From contig LSSL01005575.1 in the NCBI GenBank assembly GCA_001953115.1, positions 1 to 26,751 on the forward strand: DNA of 26,751 nt. Reading direction: 5' to 3'. The notes under the pieces were generated by a model. It did no database searches, was not told the origin of the DNA, and worked only from the letters and a program-made list of their open reading frames with translations. This stretch comes from Smittium mucronatum. Taxonomy: Eukaryota > Kickxellomycota > Harpellomycetes > Harpellales > Legeriomycetaceae. This document shows, piece by piece, positions 23,172 to 26,751 of the stretch. A program made the position numbers and the translations under genes. Within the stretch, counting starts at the first letter, position 1; each line of letters starts with the position of its first letter.

Positions 23172-23672
23172 TTAACGAAAACTCGCCTGCTTCATTTAAA
23201 ATAGTGGATTCACAGCTCTATGGTTTTCAAATAGCACTGTCAAATATATATAGACCGATTTTTTACATTTTTAATCTGAGAATAAGAGAAATAAAGGTAT
23301 TAATTCCTGGATAAATAATTTTATTAGAATTTTCAGAAATCATAAGAATATCGATACGTCATCTTGCATCAAAGATGACCCTAAGTATAATGGTAAATCT
23401 GCAAAAGACCATATGTCTTCCAGGAAGAATAATTGAATTTTAAAAAGGTCAAAAAAAAAATTTTTAGACCAGGAAATATTTTATGCTTTTTTATCTAGTA
23501 AAAAACTAGATGAAAAGTCAAAAAGATTAGGCAGAAAGTTGGGGTTTAGAAAGTAATTTCAGTAGCGACAACATAGTGAATAAAGCTTTTATCTCGCAAT
23601 GAAAAGAAAAATTTGCAAGCAATAGGAGCTTTATGAGTTACCAAACTCAGAATCAGAAATAAATAAATTTCC

Positions 23673-23689
23673 GGGGGGAGGGGGGAAGG
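23673..23689 (+). other. G-rich run, Gly codons
   Basis: Two runs of six G separated by one A, then AAGG. In one frame it encodes PGGGGK, consistent with the Gly-rich nucleic-acid-binding stretch of a gag protein. The run has quadruplex-forming potential in principle. Confidence 0.6.
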
Positions 23690-25353
23690 TAAAATGCTCT
23701 AAATAAATAGATAAGAGTCCCAGGTATAAAACTTTCTTTCAATAACACTGAAATTATGGTGAATAATCAAGGGAAACAAAGGTTTCGAAACATTTTAGAA
23801 CAAGTTTTGAAAATTCCTATAATAAAAATTCTTAAAAAATTTCCTTCACAATCTTCCCACATTCATAGCACATATATTAAATAAAATCGGCCTGCGAGAC
23901 CCAGTTCAGTGGAACAAAAGAAGAGGGGTATTTCACTTTTTGGTTAAAATTTACCTCCTCCATAACAAAAAATACATAAAGGTACAAGAAAAAGCTTTCG
24001 AAAGTATTGAGTAGAGAGATAACAAAATAATTAGCTTTTTTTTCAATCTAGAAAGCTATTTAAAAAGTCAAACATAATTTCAAATGGTTTAACAACATTC
24101 TTTTCAACATATTAAAAAATTCTGGGAACCTGAGACCATTATTAGATCAGAAAAAGCTAAAAAAATTCGTGAAACAGAGAGAATTCGAGACGTAATAGCT
24201 AAATTTGATATATATTCACACAAATAATAATATCTCCATGAATCATTGGATAATTAAAACTCATTTCTACTTATATGATACAAAATATATGCAAAAAATT
24301 TTCGAGATTCTTTTTTAATGGGATGCATTTCGGGATCAGAGTTCTAGTCTTCGGAATTTTACTTAGCTAGTTGATCTTTAAAGATATTGGAAAGGGAAAA
24401 GGGTATAAGATTTGCTGCATAAATGGAAGAATTAATAATAATAGGATAATAAAAAGAGCAGTGTATCGTAAATAAAACTACGGTGTTTTCAAAACGCAAA
24501 GAACTTAAATTCAAAATAAAACTATTAAAAATATCTCAGAAACCAATGAAAAGTATAAAGCACTTAAGGATGATAATATTAAGTAGAAAAATGTCTATAA
24601 AAGAACCTCAACCAAAGATTGGGACTTAAAAAAAAAAGCACCTAGACTGATTACCAGTTGTAAAACTAAATCAAGAAACTTAGCATCTTTCACAGAAAGG
24701 GTAAAAGCGATATAAGTTGCATTGTTTCTAGGGGGAATCATGTAAAGAGGGATTTAAAAGAAGAAAATCCTGGCTATAAAATCAGGATATTATGTAAACA
24801 AAAAATTGAAGATAGAAGAGGAATCATACAGGAGCTTGAATTTTTTGAAAGATAAAATAAAGGATTGTGACGGTCAATTTTTTCTCCCGGAGACTAATAA
24901 CTAGAAGTTTTCACAGATTTGAGCGACTATTCCTGAAAAAATTTATACGATTTAGGATGATATAATGGGTTATGGAGCTCTTTGAACAAAGACAAATACA
25001 TTAGAAGGAGTTAATAGTTGTTCCCAAAGCCTTATCTTCCAGATACTTTAGTTAAATATTTTCTTATATTTTTAGTCAATAAAACCACGATGGCATATAA
25101 GTTTGAGCGGGGTGGGCAACATTTCGGCTTTAAATTAAGATATCGGATAATTTTTCATTGCTTAAGAATTAATAGGACTTATAGTTTAAAATTATCGTTC
25201 TATATACTTAAAGAAACTCCTGTTGAGGTTATTTTTATGTATATTTCAATCAATTTAATGATTAGTCAATGTTTGAGTGTAAGAATTACATTCTCCCCAC
25301 ATAATGATTATCCCAAACAATGGGAAATCACAATAAAAATCCGTGAACAATAA

Positions 25354-25853
25354 AACTTCAAGTTTGACTCTAGCGAATAGTTTGGCACTATACACTACAG
25401 CTAACAGAACAAATCATTAAGCCAGCTCATAAGATTAATTACTTAAACCATCCCTTTATATAATTGAGGAAAAGACAAGTCGTTTTATCTTTTATTTCGT
25501 CACCACAATATATTAGTATTAGTATTAGTCTTAGTCTTAGTCTTAGTTATCTTTTCACCCTTTTTATAATAAATTCTTACTCCCTTAAATTTAAACCTTA
25601 TACTAAAGAAAATTACCCTAGGTGTATTCATTTCCAGTCTTAACATTGAGTGAAGTAAAAAAATGATTATTTTTTTTCTTTTTGGATTAATAATAATATT
25701 ATTATTATTTCTACTCAATTTTATTAATATTTTTTTACTTTATATTTTTTGTTTCTTTTTCTTAGTTTCACGATTTTAAAAGAAAAAAATATATCTTAGA
25801 AATTTTTAGTAATGTAAATATTATTATAAAAGTAAAAAAAAAGGTTTTAAAAA
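25354..25853. other. Right flank of the DIRS-like relic
   Basis: No recombinase or terminal repeat is seen after the RNase H block. Composition changes near 25500 to a T-rich, somewhat more C-containing + strand. ATT repeats lie near 25687-25710. Apart from the hexamer microsatellite listed separately, nothing is recognised. Confidence 0.4.
25513..25548. repeat. TTAGTN hexamer microsatellite, six units
   Basis: The units are TTAGTA twice, TTAGTC three times and TTAGTT once, uninterrupted. The hexamer resembles telomere-type repeats in outline, but it is short and internal and does not match the TTAGGG, TTAGGC or TTAGG families, so it is called a microsatellite. Confidence 0.85.
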
Positions 25854-25890
25854 AAGCCGAGTCTAAATTTTTTTAATTCAGATTCGGCTT
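25854..25890. other. 16-bp-stem, 5-base-loop hairpin
   Basis: AAGCCGAGTCTAAATT (25854-25869) faces AATTCAGATTCGGCTT (25875-25890). Fourteen positions are Watson-Crick, one is a G-T wobble and one is an A-C mismatch, around a TTTTT loop. The GC-containing outer stem makes chance unlikely. It looks like a transcribed stem-loop or the remains of a foldback element. Its shape recalls a bacterial intrinsic terminator, but nothing else in the window is bacterial. Confidence 0.65.
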
Positions 25891-26075
25891 CAAATTGGAG
25901 ATTAACTTCTTCCTAACTTAGATTTTTAGCAGAATTTTTTTCTCTTTGTTTCAGCTTCTGTGAACTAGGCGTTTTATATTTAACTTTCATAAAATATTGT
26001 TTCATGTATTTTTATATATAATCAGTCTCAATTTTCGGAAAAACTTTGCTTGTGGGATTATATTAAAATCATCAT

Positions 26076-26091
26076 TTTATTTATTTATTTA
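26076..26091. repeat. Four TTTA units
   Basis: A simple tetranucleotide microsatellite within a T-rich tract upstream of the TTTCCCAA array. Confidence 0.7.
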
Positions 26092-26118
26092 TTTTATTCG
26101 TTTTAAAGATTAAAGTGA

Positions 26119-26553
26119 ATCTTTGTAAAATCATCCAAAGAATTGAAACCCAACGCGGGGACAAGTTTCAGTAAAAACGAATCTGGAATACAATTTATAG
26201 GATTTCCCAACGAGATTGAAATTCCTTCCCAATCAAATAAAAATGTTTCTCAATTAATTGAAACGTTTTCCCAAAATAATTACACAATTGCCCAATCTAA
26301 GACACTAAATCCCAAAAAAACAATAACATTTCCCAACATGAATGGAATTGTTTCCCAAAAAATGCTACGATTTCCCAAAACCCCTGAATTCATTTCTCAA
26401 AAATCTACGCACTATTTCCCAAGAATGAAAATTACAAAAATAGCCATTTTTTATTTTCAAAATCAATCCAAAATATTCTCATTCCTAAAAGCGGTCTTCC
26501 TAAATTCTTATTGGTTTTTATTTACAATGTCCTTCAATAAAAATATTTATTAA
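26119..26553 (+). other. Open frame of 144 codons over the box array, coding status unclear
   Basis: The frame is open from the stop at 26116-26118 to TAA at 26551-26553, unusual in this AT-rich window. The first in-frame ATG is only at 26338, so translation from ATG would give 71 residues. An alternative is an internal or terminal exon entered through an acceptor in the T-rich tract before 26119. The product would be Ser/Gln/Asn/Pro-rich with seven-residue periodicity (SQ or FP dipeptides) and a hydrophobic C-terminal stretch near IFSFLKAVFLNSYWFLF. The boxes fall in two codon phases and the array avoids stops, so the open frame may be a by-product of the repeat. No family is recognised. Confidence 0.25.
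26203..26422 (+). repeat. Array of eleven TTTCCCAA-type boxes with 21-bp period
   Basis: The core TTCCCAA or a one- to two-base variant (TTCTCAA, TGCCCAA, ATCCCAA) begins at 26204, 26226, 26247, 26268, 26289, 26309, 26330, 26352, 26372, 26394 and 26416. The spacings are 22, 21, 21, 21, 20, 21, 22, 20, 22 and 22, averaging 21.2. Sequences between the cores are unrelated to each other. Weaker possible units (AACCCAA at 26147, TTCAGTA at 26167, AATACAA at 26187) may extend it leftward. A conserved box with free spacers at two helical turns is typical of a protein-binding array, or of a very old minisatellite under uneven decay. All boxes are in the same orientation. Confidence 0.8.
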
Positions 26554-26582
26554 ATATTTATTAAATATTTATTAAATATTTA
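26544..26582. repeat. 11-bp tandem repeat, 3.5 copies
   Basis: The unit TATTTATTAAA is repeated perfectly three times with a further six bases. It begins exactly where the open frame over the box array ends and supplies its stop codon. Confidence 0.85.
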
Positions 26583-26693
26583 CCAAATAAAAATACTTTT
26601 TAACCTCTCACTAGGACTAAATTAACATGATTATTTTTCCTATTAGTAATTTGTGTTTAAAAGGAACATACACTCTTTCTTTTCTTTTTTTTC

Positions 26694-26746
26694 GAAGATT
26701 ATTCTCAAAAAATTTTAATTTATCAGTAAAATGACGAATCATCTTC
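26694..26746. other. Imperfect inverted repeat at the window end
   Basis: GAAGATTATTC at 26694-26704 matches the complement of GAATCATCTTC at 26736-26746 at 10 of 11 positions, with flanking T and A runs extending the pairing around a bulge. The 31-base loop is long, and any structure may continue past the window edge. Confidence 0.35.
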
Positions 26747-26751
26747 AAAAT

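Larger units (their letters stand above)
22856..25353 (+). pseudogene. DIRS-like retroelement relic (gag-like, RT, RNase H)
   Basis: The segment has higher GC than its surroundings and carries one + strand series. A first piece starts at ATG 22856 (context CACCATG) and runs to about 23114 with two stops. 23120-23442 is open except for one stop at 23312 and contains VDSQLYGFQIALSNIYRP, resembling the helical gag-like region of DIRS elements, followed by ISIRHLAS. A Gly-rich piece FPGGGGKVKCSK is at about 23670-23700. The RT includes SGNLRPLLDQKKLKKF at 24118-24165 (compare G..RP.LD.R.LN.F), KFDI near 24200, FNGMHFGI and SS-LRNFT at about 24316-24365 (motif B), and ILEREKGIRFAA-stop-MEELIIIG at 24388-24445, where the YMDDL active site has become stop-MEEL. 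RNase H includes IYT..DD..GYGAL at 24941-24978 and an open block 25018-25353 with VNKTTMAYKFERGGQHF (DNTTA.AYI...GG is DIRS-typical), YILKETPVE and W. No tyrosine recombinase was found. Confidence 0.62.

Noticed and set aside
25513..25548. TTAGTC/TTAGTA hexamers as an interstitial telomere.
   Set aside because: There are only six units, the last base varies, and they match no common telomere unit. A simple microsatellite suffices.
25500..25718. Minus-strand 72-codon open frame ending in KTKTKTNTNTN.
   Set aside because: The repetitive tail is the translation of the TTAGTN microsatellite. The rest has no domain.

Overview
The window is extremely AT-rich eukaryotic DNA with long A and T runs. 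I find no intact gene in it. It reads as a graveyard of transposable elements broken by stops and frameshifts and recognisable mainly at protein level. No rRNA, tRNA, CRISPR array or bacterial-style operon is visible. The piggyBac, Ty1/copia, Ty3/gypsy and DIRS-like remains point to an AT-rich animal or perhaps fungal nuclear genome. The host lineage cannot be fixed from the sequence alone.

Layout. 1-2777: AT-rich, nothing recognised. 2783-3016: solo LTR, copy A. 4640-5700 (+): decayed copia reverse transcriptase (RT) and RNase H. 6100-7605 (+): a second copia relic with gag zinc knuckle, protease, gag-pre-integrase and integrase motifs in canonical order. 7606-13340: nothing firm. 13357-13965 (+): weak gypsy-like RT traces. 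15600-16370 (-): gypsy RNase H and integrase zinc-finger traces. 17400-17640 (-): traces of a copia integrase C-terminal region. 17660-18019: two inverted-repeat structures. 18181-19930 (+): an unmistakable piggyBac transposase pseudogene, interrupted at 18970-19202 by solo LTR copy B with a 5-bp target-site duplication. 19931-22769: mostly featureless. 22856-25353 (+): a DIRS-like retroelement relic (gag-like, RT, RNase H). 25500-26751: different composition, with microsatellites, a 16-bp-stem hairpin and an array of eleven TTTCCCAA-type boxes about 21 bp apart.

Nothing here acts as a functioning pathway. What can be read is insertion history: piggyBac landed first, then an LTR retrotransposon inserted into its transposase and recombined down to a solo LTR. 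The same LTR family also inserted at 2783. The most unusual items are this compact (233-234 bp), apparently unclassified LTR family, which has a hairpin just downstream of its TATA box, and the helically phased TTTCCCAA array near the right end. All retroelement calls except piggyBac and the LTRs rest on by-eye motif matching across frameshifts and carry matching confidence values.
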